Positions 33,634 to 44,093 of a stretch of 64,000 nucleotides of DNA are shown here, piece by piece. This stretch comes from Wurfbainia villosa (Eukaryota; Streptophyta; Magnoliopsida; Zingiberales; Zingiberaceae), in the NCBI GenBank assembly GCA_025175895.1, contig CM045987.1, positions 39,210,113 to 39,274,112 on the forward strand. The letters are read 5' to 3'. Every line of letters begins with the position of its first letter. Position 1 is the first letter of the stretch. The notes under the pieces are model-generated. The model saw only the letters and a list, made by a program, of their open reading frames with translations. It made no database searches and was not told the DNA's origin. Made by a program: the position numbers and the translations under genes.

Positions 33634-35373
33634 CTAACCCTTAAGGATGGATTTTGGAACCCAAAATAAGTTCTTTCCTATTGGGTTCACTAAATATTCC
33701 TTGGGGATCCATTTTCTAGCTATTGCTTTCTTTTTATCTTGTCCCCTAGCTATTAGGCATTTGTAGGCCTTTTCATTTTTCTTTTCCTTGTAGCCTAGGC
33801 CTTTCTTGTTGAAACTAGCTCTTTGGCTCCCTAAGATCATGTTCAATGTGTGGGAGCCAATAGTGAATTTCTCTAGGGCTTTGGTTAAATAATCTACCTT
33901 TTCCCTTAATGCCCTATTTTCCTCTATGCATGCATCATTAACATTTAAAGGCATATAATCATGTGAGCATGCATCATCTAAGCTAGAAGAAATATTTTCA
34001 TTTTCATTTAAGCATGCTTTTTCTAATTTTTGTTCTAGGTCCTTAATTTGATCTAGCATGCTTTTGTTCTTCTTCTTAGCTCTAAATAAGTCCTTAGTTA
34101 AGCTAGAAATCATAGAAACTATTTTATTAGGTGAGAGGTTGGTTACCATAGTTTCCATGTCCTCTTCTTCTTCGGATGATGAGGATGATGTAGAAGCTCC
34201 CCCTTCATTTGAGCTCTCTCCTCTTGAGCTTGAACCTTCATCTTCGGAGGAAGAGCAATCCAAGTCATCAAAGGCCATCAAGGCCAAATTGGTGACAAAG
34301 GCATTCTCCTCATTCGATGATGAGGAGGAGGATGAGGATGGGTCATCCCAAGTCCTTGCCTTGAGAGCCTTAGCCTTTCCCTTCTCCTTTGTCTTCTTCT
34401 CCTCTTCCTTCTTTTTCTTGCTCCCCCTCTTCTTCTTCTTTTCTTCTTTCTTTTTCCTTTATTCCTTGCTCTTGTTTAGGAGAGGACAATTGTCCCTTAT
34501 GTGCCCTTCTCCTTGGCAATTGTAGCATATGACCTTCCCCCTTGGTCTTCTATTCCTATCATTAGATTTATCAAATCTCAAATTCTTAAATGCTCGTCTT
34601 ACCCTCCTTGCCATGTAGGCTTCTTCGGTGCTATCCATGGAGGAGGAGGAAGATGCTTCATCATCGGAGGAGGAAGGGATTTCCATCTTCTTCTTTCCCT
34701 TGTTTGCCAACAAGGCTACTCCCCTTGAAGGTTGAATTCTAGGCTCCTCTAGTATTCCTTCAAGCCTAGTTTCGTGAAGCTCCATGGTTGAAAAGAATTC
34801 CTCCAAGGTGCTCACTTCTAGGTTCTTGGAGATATAAAATGAGTCCACCATGGAGCTCCATTTTGAGGACCGGGGAAAGGCATCTATGGCCTTCATTACC
34901 ATATCCCGGTTTGATAGCTTCTCACCTACACTTGTTAGCCCAATTAAAATTTCTTTAAACCTAGAGTGTAGTGAGGTTACCTTTTCTCCCTTTTCTAGTT
35001 TTATATTGGATAGTTGGGAGTGGAGGAGGTCTCTCCTTGCTAGCTTGGCCTCGGATGTGCCTTCATGGAGTTCTATAAGCTTCTCCCACATCTCTTTGGC
35101 GCTAGCACATTCTCCGATCCGGTTGATCTCTTGTTGAGGGAGCACATTGTAGAGATGGTGCTTGGCTTTGGAGTTTGCAAGGTGCTCCTCTCTTTGCCTC
35201 TTGGTCCACCTAGATTTCTCTATTGGCTTCCCCTCTTCATCCCTAGGCAAAATGAAACCGGATTCCATTGTAATCATTATATCAAAATCCGTTTCGAAAA
35301 ATACCTCCATTCGCTTCTTCCACCAAGCGAATTCTCCTTCAAACTTCGGAGGATGGATGTTGGAGCCGGCCAT
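33634..35373 (-). pseudogene. gag of element F, one in-frame stop
   Basis: 580 codons in one frame from the ATG at 35373, with a single TAA at 34459-34461. The N-terminal Gag domain (HPPKFEGEFAWWKKRMEVFF) is followed by a full UBN2-type capsid region (MWEKLIELHEGTSEAKL, LSNRDMVMKAIDAFP, LEEFFSTMELHETRLE). Next come an acidic serine stretch and one CCHC knuckle (CYNCQGEGHIRDNC). After the stop there is a Lys-rich segment, a second acidic serine stretch, a predicted coiled coil (LDQIKDLEQKLEKA) and the end motif KEYLVNPIGKNLFWVPKS. It would form particles and bind RNA. Apart from the one stop it is the best preserved protein in the window. Confidence 0.9.
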
Positions 35374-35424
35374 TTTTGATGTAGGGCTTGTTGCGGCGGT
35401 TAGTCCGGTGACAAGCTTTCCTTG

Positions 35425-35436
35425 GCTCTGATACCA
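35425..35436 (-). other. PBS of element F
   Basis: The minus strand reads TGGTATCAGAGC, a perfect initiator tRNA-Met PBS, two bases from the LTR. Confidence 0.9.
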
Positions 35437-35438
35437 CT

Positions 35439-36621
35439 TGTAGGGGATCGATATGGCCGGCTAGAGGGGGGTGAATAGCCTTCGTACGTTGGACGTCGTA
35501 AATTGCTCGTCTACAAAGGATTAGCGCAAGCGGAATATACAAATACAAAACAAAAGACAAACAATAAAACAAACGCTAACACGATGGTATAACGTGGTTC
35601 ACGGCTACGCCGCTAATCCATGGTCCCTGATTCGTCCTCGGTGAATCACTCCGTTAAACCAATCCACTAAATGGTCTCTCCTTTGCACCAAGCTAGGTGG
35701 AGGTAACCTTTACAACCAAGATCACTCTTCTTACAATAGGATTGAAGTAAAGACAAGTAAGAAGAGTTTAGAGCACTAGGAAGATCGTTTGAGTATGAGC
35801 ATTAGCCTCTCAAAGGCTCACCCTCTCTTTTATAGAGAGGGCTAACTTCTTCCCGCTTGCCGCCATCGCTGGATCGCCGCTTCCGATCTTACTATAACGG
35901 CCTCCGAACACGCCGGATCCCGACGTAGTCCAACGGAACTCTTGGCAATCGAATGATGGACCTCATCACGATCGCCGCTTCCGTAGTCGACGCCTGGGCC
36001 ACGACGAACGGTTCGTGGGTGAACCCTTATTGACTACCGCCGATCGCCGCTTTCAGCCGATCGATGGTCTTGGCAATGATCATGATGATAGATCATCGCC
36101 ACAATCCGGTCGATCGATACTACCGAACTCACTCGACTAGAGGGCCGATCATTGCCATGTCATGGCAATGATCGGTGTCAGGAAAACCCATCCGACACTT
36201 GGCCAGATGGCCAAGTTTCACCTAAGAGCTACCCTTCCCTGGGTTACAATCGCTCACTCTCATTTCTTGGAGTCCCTCGCCTTCGAAGTTCTCTTCGTTC
36301 TCGGCCACGTCCCTCGGCAGCATCAGGCGCACGGCTCTGCAATGCTCCTTCGCGTCTCTTGCCTCGAAGTCTACTTCCTCCGGCTTCACTCCAAGCTTCT
36401 TGTCCGGCGGTCCCTCGGATGCTCCAAGCGCACGGCTTCCGCAAAGCTATCCTTCACCGACTCAAGGCACGAGTCATGAGATGTGAAACTCGCCACGGCT
36501 CCATGTGCGAATTACTAAGTCCTGCACGACTTCAACGCATATATCACATCAACATATCAAACTAACTTAAACCCTTTGCCACACCATCAAAACCATATTA
36601 CGGCAAGAGATTGCCCTAACA
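35439..36621 (-). repeat. Right (5') LTR of F
   Basis: TGTAGGGG...CCTAACA, followed by TSD TCGAC. TATA box at 35828-35834. See the left LTR for the differing U3 block. Confidence 0.9.
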
Positions 36622-36626
36622 TCGAC

Positions 36627-37367
36627 TCCATTCTATGGCCGAATTCTCGAGCACCAGTCGACTGATCAGACTATCAGTCGACTGCTTGAGCCATCAGTCG
36701 ATTGCCAACCTATGACAGTCGACTGCTAGGCCATAACCCACAGTCAAACCCTAGTTGACTCGGTCCAGTCGACTGCCATATGGCACCAGTCGACTGGAAC
36801 ACCTCAACCATGAGGTTTTAACTCAAGTATGGTTCCCCCATACTTGCTAGACCACCCTTAGCCTAGACCTAAACCTTCTAGTCACCTCCATCAACCTCAC
36901 GCCTCTCGGATCCCTCCAAGTCATCCATGACTTGTTCATCCATTGCGCTAGTCTTCAGGTGCTTCCGTCGACTATGTCATGCTAACGGTGTCTACACCGC
37001 CAAGGCACATTGGACTTACGCCGCCAAGACTCCGCTTGGAATTTACGCCGCCAACCATTGGACTTATGCTGCCAAGACTCCCGCTTGGACTTTACGTCGT
37101 CAATATCAAACCCTTAGACTTCTCAAATGCCAAGACTCAAGCTTGGACTTTCCCTTGCCAACCCATGTTGGACTTTCCATGCCAAGACCATGCTTGGACT
37201 TTCCTTGCCAACCCATGTTGGACTTTACATTGCCAAGTGTCCGACTTGGACTTTCCATGACAATTATATTGTCATATGTTTTTGTCGAAACATCAAAACA
37301 CATCAAAACATCACTCGAGCCAAACTCGAGTCCTGGTCAATCGTGACCTGGGCCGATTGCACCAACA
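36627..37367 (-). repeat. Right (5') LTR of C, segment 2
   Basis: The LTR resumes after F and ends CACCAACA next to TSD ATAAG. It keeps six CAGTCGACTG-like palindromes (36656-36800) that are missing or shrunken at 24010-24140 in the left LTR. Confidence 0.9.
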
Positions 37368-37372
37368 ATAAG

Positions 37373-38708
37373 ATGGAGCAAACTCCCCTGAGATCCTGGT
37401 GGTTGAAGAAGATTTAGCAAGAGAAGCCACTCAGGCAGTGGAGTGCTCCATGAGAAATCCCATCTCGGTGGTTGAAGAAGATTCAACTTTAACATTCACG
37501 CCGGAAGTGGAATGGACTGAATGGGGGTGAGCGCCTTCATGGTGTGATCATGATAGTACTGTGATGCTCCCTCCAATATGATCGCCTCATCATATGTAAT
37601 CTCTGGTGGTCGAAGGTGATTCAGAAAAAGTGTCTAGCCTTGGGGCTAGATTATTGCATGAAATGTCAGGGTCTTCATTCGCAAAATTCTTGGAGACTCT
37701 GGCTGAGATGGAAGTATCCAGTCTGGGGGCTTCCAGCTATCCACCACTTCCATGGACATCAGCTCATCACAATTGCTTGCCACTGCTATCTCACTTGACT
37801 TCTGATCTGGCTGGCAAGTCTGGGCACTGGCATCTGGAAGCTGCTCCATTTCTTCAGTATAATCCGAAGCACAAATAACATCATAAGATAAATCTAAGCC
37901 GCTAGTATCATCATCCACATCATATGCCATAATAGCAACTTCATCTACAAATCCACATCCATCAATATCCACAATAGCATCACAGCATGAAGAGTCATAG
38001 GAGTCCTATGGAGTAGCTGCATCATAGACATCCCTGTCACACTCCACAATCCATCTCCCTAAGCGCGTCGATATCCATATAAATGGTCTCTGACGGAGGC
38101 TGAACGAACTCTTGTGCTTGTGTTTGGCTGATGGATGATGCAATTAGATCTAGCTAGATTTGCATGTTATGTATCCGTTGTTGTTGTTATTAATGTCTAT
38201 CACTAATTTGTTGATGCATCTGTTGCATCTGTTGCATATGTTGTTGCATCAATGATCCTAGGTGTAAAAGCTTTTCTAGTGTCTCTATAGTTGACTCAGC
38301 TTGTTGGAATGGTTGTAGTCCATCGCACACTATGTCATCTTGAAATCCCAATGGACTCTAATAAGCTGAAAAATTCTAAGTCTCTTTCTGATGTGCTTCT
38401 CCATAACTGTTACTTGATTGATCACCCCATCTGGGCATGTACATATTGATAGATAGTGGGGGTGGATAGCACTGAGACTGCTCATGAACATAGAGTGGTG
38501 TGTGCCCATACCTGAAATCTAAATCAAAATTATGAAAAGATGTACCAGAAATTGAATTATACCTGTCCTGCTGATACGGTTGATGATACTGAGAATGCTG
38601 AGGATCAGGTTGATGATATTGAGGCTGGTACTGATAATACTCTTATTGTTCAGTGCTTGAATAGTAAGCATCACTGAGATCTCCAAATGGCTGATAATAT
38701 GAATCCAT
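37373..38708 (-). pseudogene. Gln/Tyr-rich decayed reading frame of element X
   Basis: From an ATG at 38708 the minus strand encodes MDSYYQPFGDLSDAYYSS and then a long run rich in Gln, Tyr, His and Pro. Repeated QMQQMHQQ-type residues appear near 38220. Stops interrupt it several times, and a recognisable frame can be followed to about 37450. Its place directly after the PBS of X suggests the gag-position ORF of a non-autonomous TAT/Athila-like element, but I see no capsid or zinc-knuckle motif. Function is unknown. Confidence 0.5.
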
Positions 38709-38900
38709 GTTACAAGAGATTCCTAGTCTTTCTTGAAAAACTAACAAACACAATCAAAAGTCACAAGAAATAGACATGATCAAGTACATGGATATGCAAG
38801 AAATAAAAGAATGCAACCCTAAACAAAAGTTTTTGAGTTTTTTTGAATTTTTTTTTTCAGAAAAATGGGTAACCAATCCTAAGTCTACCAAGAATCATTA

Positions 38901-38921
38901 CACTTCCCGGCAAAGGCGCCA
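38901..38921 (-). other. PBS region of element X
   Basis: The minus strand reads TGGCGCC followed by TTTGCCGGGAAGTG. The TGGCGCC core is the PBS type used in TAT/Athila elements. The LTR tip is six bases away. Confidence 0.8.
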
Positions 38922-38926
38922 AAATT

Positions 38927-40799
38927 TAATGAACGGGTATTTGTCGTGGTACCGTTTCAAATTAATTACCGAACTCCCTAACTACACTAATATAGCATAG
39001 TGGATGATCCGGATTATTTCCCAATGAGTGTAATCGACAAAATAGTAAACTTAGGATTTCTAATTATTGTTTTGGGTTTTCTATTGAAGATTAGGGGTTT
39101 GGATTTTTGAGCTCTAACCTACGACTGTAAGGTAATTAAAACTCTAAACTAACATGAAACAACTAAATCAAACAATGCAGGAATTAAATCAATAAAAACT
39201 GGAAGAGTAAATAATCTAATCAACCCAAGATATGCCCGGTGAATGAACAAGTTCCTCCAGCTAAGTCCGACGAAGCTCGATCGAGACTCCACAAAGGACA
39301 GTGGATGTGGGATGGTAGTTTGATGGATGCTCCGAACTCTCGCGGATCCAATTGAGCTCGAAGAAGTGTGGTCGGGGTGGAACTCCTACTCGAATCCGAA
39401 AGAGAAGGTGGATGAGCTGTGGAGATGAAGGACGTCACCGAAATCACTCGATAAAGCGGTTCCTCCTTGAATCCATGAAGGACAATGGATGGAAGGAAGG
39501 TGGAGGCGGTTGCTAAGGCTCAAGGGAAGAAGAGATTTAACTAACAACTTAATGAAATAAGCAATGCATCAACGAAATCTATTGCATGAACATGATTAAA
39601 AGAGAGCAATTAAACTAAATCTAAACTAATCAACTACAACCTAATTACTTAAGAAGCATTTCACCGAACAAGATGTAAGCATTAAATGAATTAAACAAAA
39701 TACATGCAATTCAAAACATGGAAGGTAAATTGATTACAAGCATTCAACAAATTAAGCAAAAGAGATAATCAAAACCCATCAGAAGCTAAATTTTCCATCG
39801 GAAGCAGGAAATAATCTGTCGGAAATTGAAAGAGGATATGTCGAACGAAACGAAGAAGCTATCGAAGAGCTGCTGGTCTGTTGGCCAGAGCAGATGGAGA
39901 GTCGACTGCCGGTAGTAGATGCCACCTTTGATCGGAGGTGGAACGGATGACCGACAGTGCTGTGCGTCGGCGTCGCGTGAAGATGGGGCGGAGATGGCAT
40001 CGGATGCTCGATGGAGAAGACGGTGGCTGTCGGCGGTAGAGGAAGTGAAGGAGACCACCAGTCATCGGAGATTGGAGGGGATCCCCTTTCCTCTCCGGCG
40101 ATCGGCGGGGAAGGGGAGAGCGCGGTTGAAGGAGGTGTGTCGGGCGATTATCGCAGAAGAGAAGAGGCAAAGTCGACTGATTATTTCTGCGCTGCGTGAG
40201 AAATTAAATGGATTATCTCCACCGTCCGATTGTAACCCCTTCAATCCTAGCCGTCCATTAAATCTAGGTTAATTTAATCTGATTAATCCATGATCTAGGT
40301 TGTGATCCAATGACTAGAATTGTTTCGATCTCGTATGGACGAATCTGATAAATCTGAAGGGATAATCGAGATCCAACGGTCCGGATGAATGGACAAGGCA
40401 TGTAGATCTTAATGTATGGACCAAATCGCTCCAGATCTAGATGGATGGCTTAGATTAATCAGATCTCATCGGACGGTCAAGATTAAATAGATATGAACCC
40501 TTGATTAAATTGCCTTTGATCTAGATGAAGGGCTCAGATTATTCCAGTTTAAAATGCCCATTATAACCCTTAGATGAAGCCATATTTGATCTAACTCGAG
40601 TCTAGTCCAGTGGCTCATCTCGATCTCCTATAAACAAAGATAAAATTTACATATAAGTCCAGAATTTAGGAGAATTTACAATAATATCCAAAAATAAATC
40701 CAACTCATAAAACATGATAATAATCAACAATTAAACACATGAGAGGATTAAAACAGTGATATTAAGGACAAAAATAACTCGACAAAATGGTAGTTATCA
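38927..40799 (-). repeat. Right (5') LTR of X
   Basis: It starts TAATGAACGGG (left copy TGATGAACGGG) and ends TAGTTATCA, followed by TSD AGGTT at 40800-40804. It aligns along its length with 3732-5611. Confidence 0.85.
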
Positions 40800-40804
40800 A
40801 GGTT

Positions 40805-40928
40805 CTATGCCCGCGACCATCTTCAGTAGTCGACTGTCATTCCATGGCAGTCGACTGATGGGCCAGAAACCCTCAGTCGAATACTAGTCGAGTGCCATTG
40901 ACTCAGAGCAATCGATTACTATATATAG
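40805..40928 (-). repeat. Left LTR of E, segment 2
   Basis: 124 bases between X and D, matching 51338-51493 of the right LTR of E. It contains two CAGTCGACTG-type motifs. The last five bases, TATAG, are the TSD of D. Confidence 0.85.
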
Positions 40929-42370
40929 TGTTGGTGTAATTGGCCCAGGTCACGATTGACCAGACTCGAGTTTGACTAGAGTAGTGTTTTGATGTCTGAC
41001 ATGTGTTGGGGAGATTGGCACAATGGACCCAGGTTAGTATTTGATGTTCGACGATAGTTTGACCATTTTCATGGAAAGTCCAACATGGGTTGGCAAAGGA
41101 AAGGCCAAGCATGTGTCTTGGCATGGAAAGTCTAACATGGGTTGGCAAGGCAAAGTCTAAGCATGGGTCTTGGCATGGAAAGTCCAACATGGGTTGGCAA
41201 GGGAAAGTCCAAGCTTGAGTCTTGGCATTTGGAAAGTCCAAGGGGAATATTGGCGGTGTAAAGTCCAAGTGAGAGTCTTGGCAGCACAAGTCCAATGGTT
41301 GGCGGCGTAAAATCCAAGCGTAGTCTTGGCAGCATAAGTCCAATGTGCCTTGGCGGAGTAAACATTGTTAGCATGACAATAGCCTATGGAAGCACCTGAA
41401 GGATATCGTATGGATGAATAAGTCATGGATGACTTGGAGGGATCCGATAGGCGCAAGGTTGACGGAGGTGGCTAGAAGGCTTAGGTCTAGGCTACGAGTG
41501 GTCTAGCAAGTATGGGGGCACCATACTTGGGTTAAGACCTCATGTTTGAGGTGTATCAGTCGACTGACATTGATGGCAGTCGACTGGTGGGAGTCGACTA
41601 GGGTTCGATTGCTGGAAGATGGGGCAGTAGTCGACTGTCAAGGGACGCAATCGACTGGTAGTCGAGATTTCGGCCAAAGAAGGTTCTCCAGTTGAGTGAT
41701 CGCGTCAACCACTCGACTGATTGAGCCATCAGTCGACTTATGGGTATGATCAGTCGACTGATGGTCTATCCGTTGGACTTATCCGACATGGTTCTTGTCG
41801 TTGTGAGACAACGACTACAGCGGTAGTCAACTGATGGTCTCGACCAGTCGACTGCTAGGCAGAATCTAACCCAAGGAGAAGCTTTAAAGGGAGCTCATGG
41901 ATGAGATTTGGCCCAATGGTTATTTGAGGAGTTTTGGGGCGAATTGCTAGTGTAATTCAGGGTCTCCAAGTGCAACTCAACCAACCAAACAATCAAGCTT
42001 CCAAAAGATCGATTGTAAAGTTTTCTTTGCATTTCTTTTGTTGTATTTGCTTATTGTATTTCGTATTACTATTGTAATCATTTGTACGAGGTTTCTCCAC
42101 CTCCGGATTATTCCGAAGAGTATTTGTGATTAGTGGTGCGTGTTTGCATTGCTAGGGCTTTTAGAGCCCAATCCGTGGAGTAGGAACCATTCGATTTCGT
42201 ACCACATTATATCGTTGTGTAATTGTGTGCTTTTCTTTTATTATTACTTTTTATTATTATTCCGTTGTGAACTAACCGAATTGTAGCTAGCACACGATCG
42301 CGATCGAATTCCATCATCCTACGACGAATACGCTATTCACCCCCCTCTAGCAGTAACAAAGTTTCCTACA
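40929..42370 (+). repeat. 5' LTR of D
   Basis: TGTTGGTGTAATTG...TTCCTACA. TTGGACTTTC-type repeats (complement) are at 41085-41340, palindromes CAGTCGACTG at 41555-41860, and a TATA-like CTTTAAAG at 41882-41889 downstream of them. Confidence 0.9.
41882..41889 (+). promoter_or_regulatory. TATA-like box, 5' LTR of D
   Basis: CTTTAAAG followed by GGAGCTC, about 30 bases after a CAGTCGACTG palindrome. Same in the 3' LTR (46916-46923). Confidence 0.5.
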
Positions 42371-42372
42371 AT

Positions 42373-42384
42373 TGCTATCAGAGC
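42373..42384 (+). other. PBS of element D
   Basis: TGCTATCAGAGC, one base from the initiator tRNA-Met PBS, two bases after the 5' LTR. Confidence 0.85.
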
Positions 42385-42433
42385 GGGTCGCTCTTCACCG
42401 ACTTCACATTTGAGGGAGCAATCTAGAGGGAAG

Positions 42434-44093
42434 ATGGAATTTGAAGAACAATTTGGTTGGGACATCAACACCCCAATTCCATACACCTTCTATGGACAAG
42501 AAGGGTTTAGGCAATGGAGGGCACGGACAGAAGAATTCATTTTGATGAAGGATTTCGAAGATTGGTCCGCCTTGATGGATGGGTTTGATTTTTCAAGAGG
42601 ACCAAAAGAAGGATTCCTCAAGATGAAGAAATGGACCGAGGAACAACTCCAAGAGTTCAAGAGAAATCAAAAGGTAATAAAATTTTTGGTTGAATTAATA
42701 CCTAACAATGTTGTGTCTAAGTTAGGTGAATACAAGGATGCAAAGGAATTTTGGAGTGAATTGGCCAAGCTCCATGAAGAACCATCCATGGCTCAAGTCG
42801 AGAGAGAGCCCGAAGAAGAAGAAAGTTCTTCCTCACATGAAAGTGAGGAGTCGGAAGTTGAAGAAGAGTCAACTTCCGGATCCGTGGAAGAGGAGGTGGA
42901 AGAAGTAGAAGAAACCTCCACCTCTAGGATTGAGGGGGAGGAGAGAATTTCCACTCCGGAGCATGATCAAGAGGAAGCACCCACTTCCGGTTGAGAAGAT
43001 GAACAAGCTCAAGAGGCTTCCACAATGGACCTAGGTAACTCGAGCATGTCAATTAAAAGTAAAATCCATATAATATGCTTTGAGTGTAGGAAATCCGGGC
43101 ACTACAAGAGTAAGTGCCCTAAAAGAGTAAAGAAAGCTCCTCCGACATCAAAAGTCAACAAAAAAAGTCATGTATGCCTGTGTCCCCACCAAGAAGAGCA
43201 GGGAACACATGGTGTGCTTCAAATGCTGACAACCGAGACACTATAGGAGCCAATGCCCTAGGAGAAAGAAAGGAGCTTCACATGTAGGGGGAGCCTCTAA
43301 GGCAAACCCTAAGGTACATTTTATTAATGCACCTTCTAGTTTAAATGTCAAAAAGCATGCTAGGAATTTTAATTCACTTGCTATTACTCATGAAAAGCAT
43401 GTTAGTAATAATAGATTTTATTGTCTAGGAGCTAAGAGTGTCTATTTTAGCAATAAGAAGAAATTTAGGATTAATGTCCCTAGAAAAACCTTACCTAGGG
43501 AATCTATTAGAAAATTTGAAGACCACCTAGGTTTTAACCCTAAATGGACTAGGCATATGCCTAAGAAAAACAATTCCCAAAGACCAAATGAAAAATAAAA
43601 AATTGGCCAATTAGAGTTGAAAAATCAAGTCTTGAGATCAAGACTTGAAAAGACCCTTAGAAATATACAAAATCAAATGCTAGGGTCAAATAGTCAAAGT
43701 CTAGGGTCTAGAAGTCAAAGTCAAATACCTAGGAGACAAGAACCATCCATGGGCAAGTCTAAGCCCAAAAAGACCTACCACAATGTTTCATTTGATTATG
43801 GAACTCAAGTTAGGTCTAGGAAGACCAAGATTACTAGGGAAGTCATCCCTAAGGGTAACCAAGGTGTGTGCCTAGTGGCTAGGGTTTCAAGAAAACCTAG
43901 GGAAGCCACTAAGAAGGTTCCAAGGGGAGTTACCCCTAGAGTTAACCTAGGTAAGACCACAATGACCAAGGCTTCCAAGCCTAAAAGGGTCATTAGGAGG
44001 GTATCTAGGGAGGTTATCCCTAAGGAATATCTAGTAAACCCAAGGAGCTCCAATAGGTATTGGGTTCCTAGGAGCGTGATCGATTCACGCTAG
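42434..44093 (+). pseudogene. gag of element D
   Basis: Chosen start is the ATG at 42434, matching the start of the C gag (MEFEEQFGWDINTPIPY against MEFQDKLGWEINTPPPY). As in C, the protein passes from WSELAKLHEE straight into an acidic Ser/Glu stretch, without the second half of the UBN2 capsid domain. Knuckle 1 is CFECRKSGHYKSKC (about 43076-43120). Knuckle 2 at about 43210-43260 is disrupted by a frameshift and a TGA. Stops occur at 42992-42994 (TGA) and near 43595 (TAA). The C-terminus keeps KEYLVNPRSSNRYWVPRS. It is non-functional as written. Confidence 0.85.

Larger units (their letters stand above)
31216..36621 (-). mobile_element. Element F: gag-only copia element (TR-GAG-like)
   Basis: The LTRs are at 31216-32268 and 35439-36621, and TSD TCGAC is at 31211-31215 and 36622-36626. 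It is on the minus strand, with the PBS at 35425-35436 and the PPT complement at 32269. The 3.2-kb internal domain has a nearly intact gag and about 1.4 kb of non-coding DNA but no pol. It inserted into the palindrome-rich part of the right LTR of C. It is the youngest layer of the nest. Confidence 0.9.
23325..37367 (-). mobile_element. Element C: copia element with gag and ORF3 but no pol
   Basis: The LTRs are at 23325-24690 and 30554-37367 (the latter split by element F), and the TSD is ATAAG. On the minus strand the order is PBS (30540-30551), gag (30481 to 28859), a promoter-like block (about 27870-28240), ORF3 (27584 to 26262), a 3' non-coding region and PPT (24691-24706). No protease, integrase, RT or RNase H motif lies between gag and ORF3. 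LTR divergence outside CAG/CTG sites is low, roughly ten differences in the first 640 bases. It is therefore one of the younger insertions. Confidence 0.85.
3732..40799 (-). mobile_element. Element X: TAT/Athila-like Ty3/gypsy element, pol not recognisable
   Basis: The LTRs are at 3732-5611 and 38927-40799, and the TSD AGGTT is at 3727-3731 and 40800-40804. On the minus strand the PBS starts TGGCGCC followed by TTTGCCGGGAAGTG, a signature of the TAT/Athila branch. The PPT side reads AAGTGTGGGAGAAT. Own internal DNA is 5612-5888, 22111-23319 and 37373-38926, about 3 kb in all. It contains one decayed Gln/Tyr-rich frame and no integrase or RT. It hosts the chromovirus array B and element C. It is probably a non-autonomous family. 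Confidence 0.8.

Noticed and set aside
37606..37878. 90-residue plus-strand frame in element X
   Set aside because: Opposite to the element strand, no motif, and a shadow of the decayed Gln-rich frame region.
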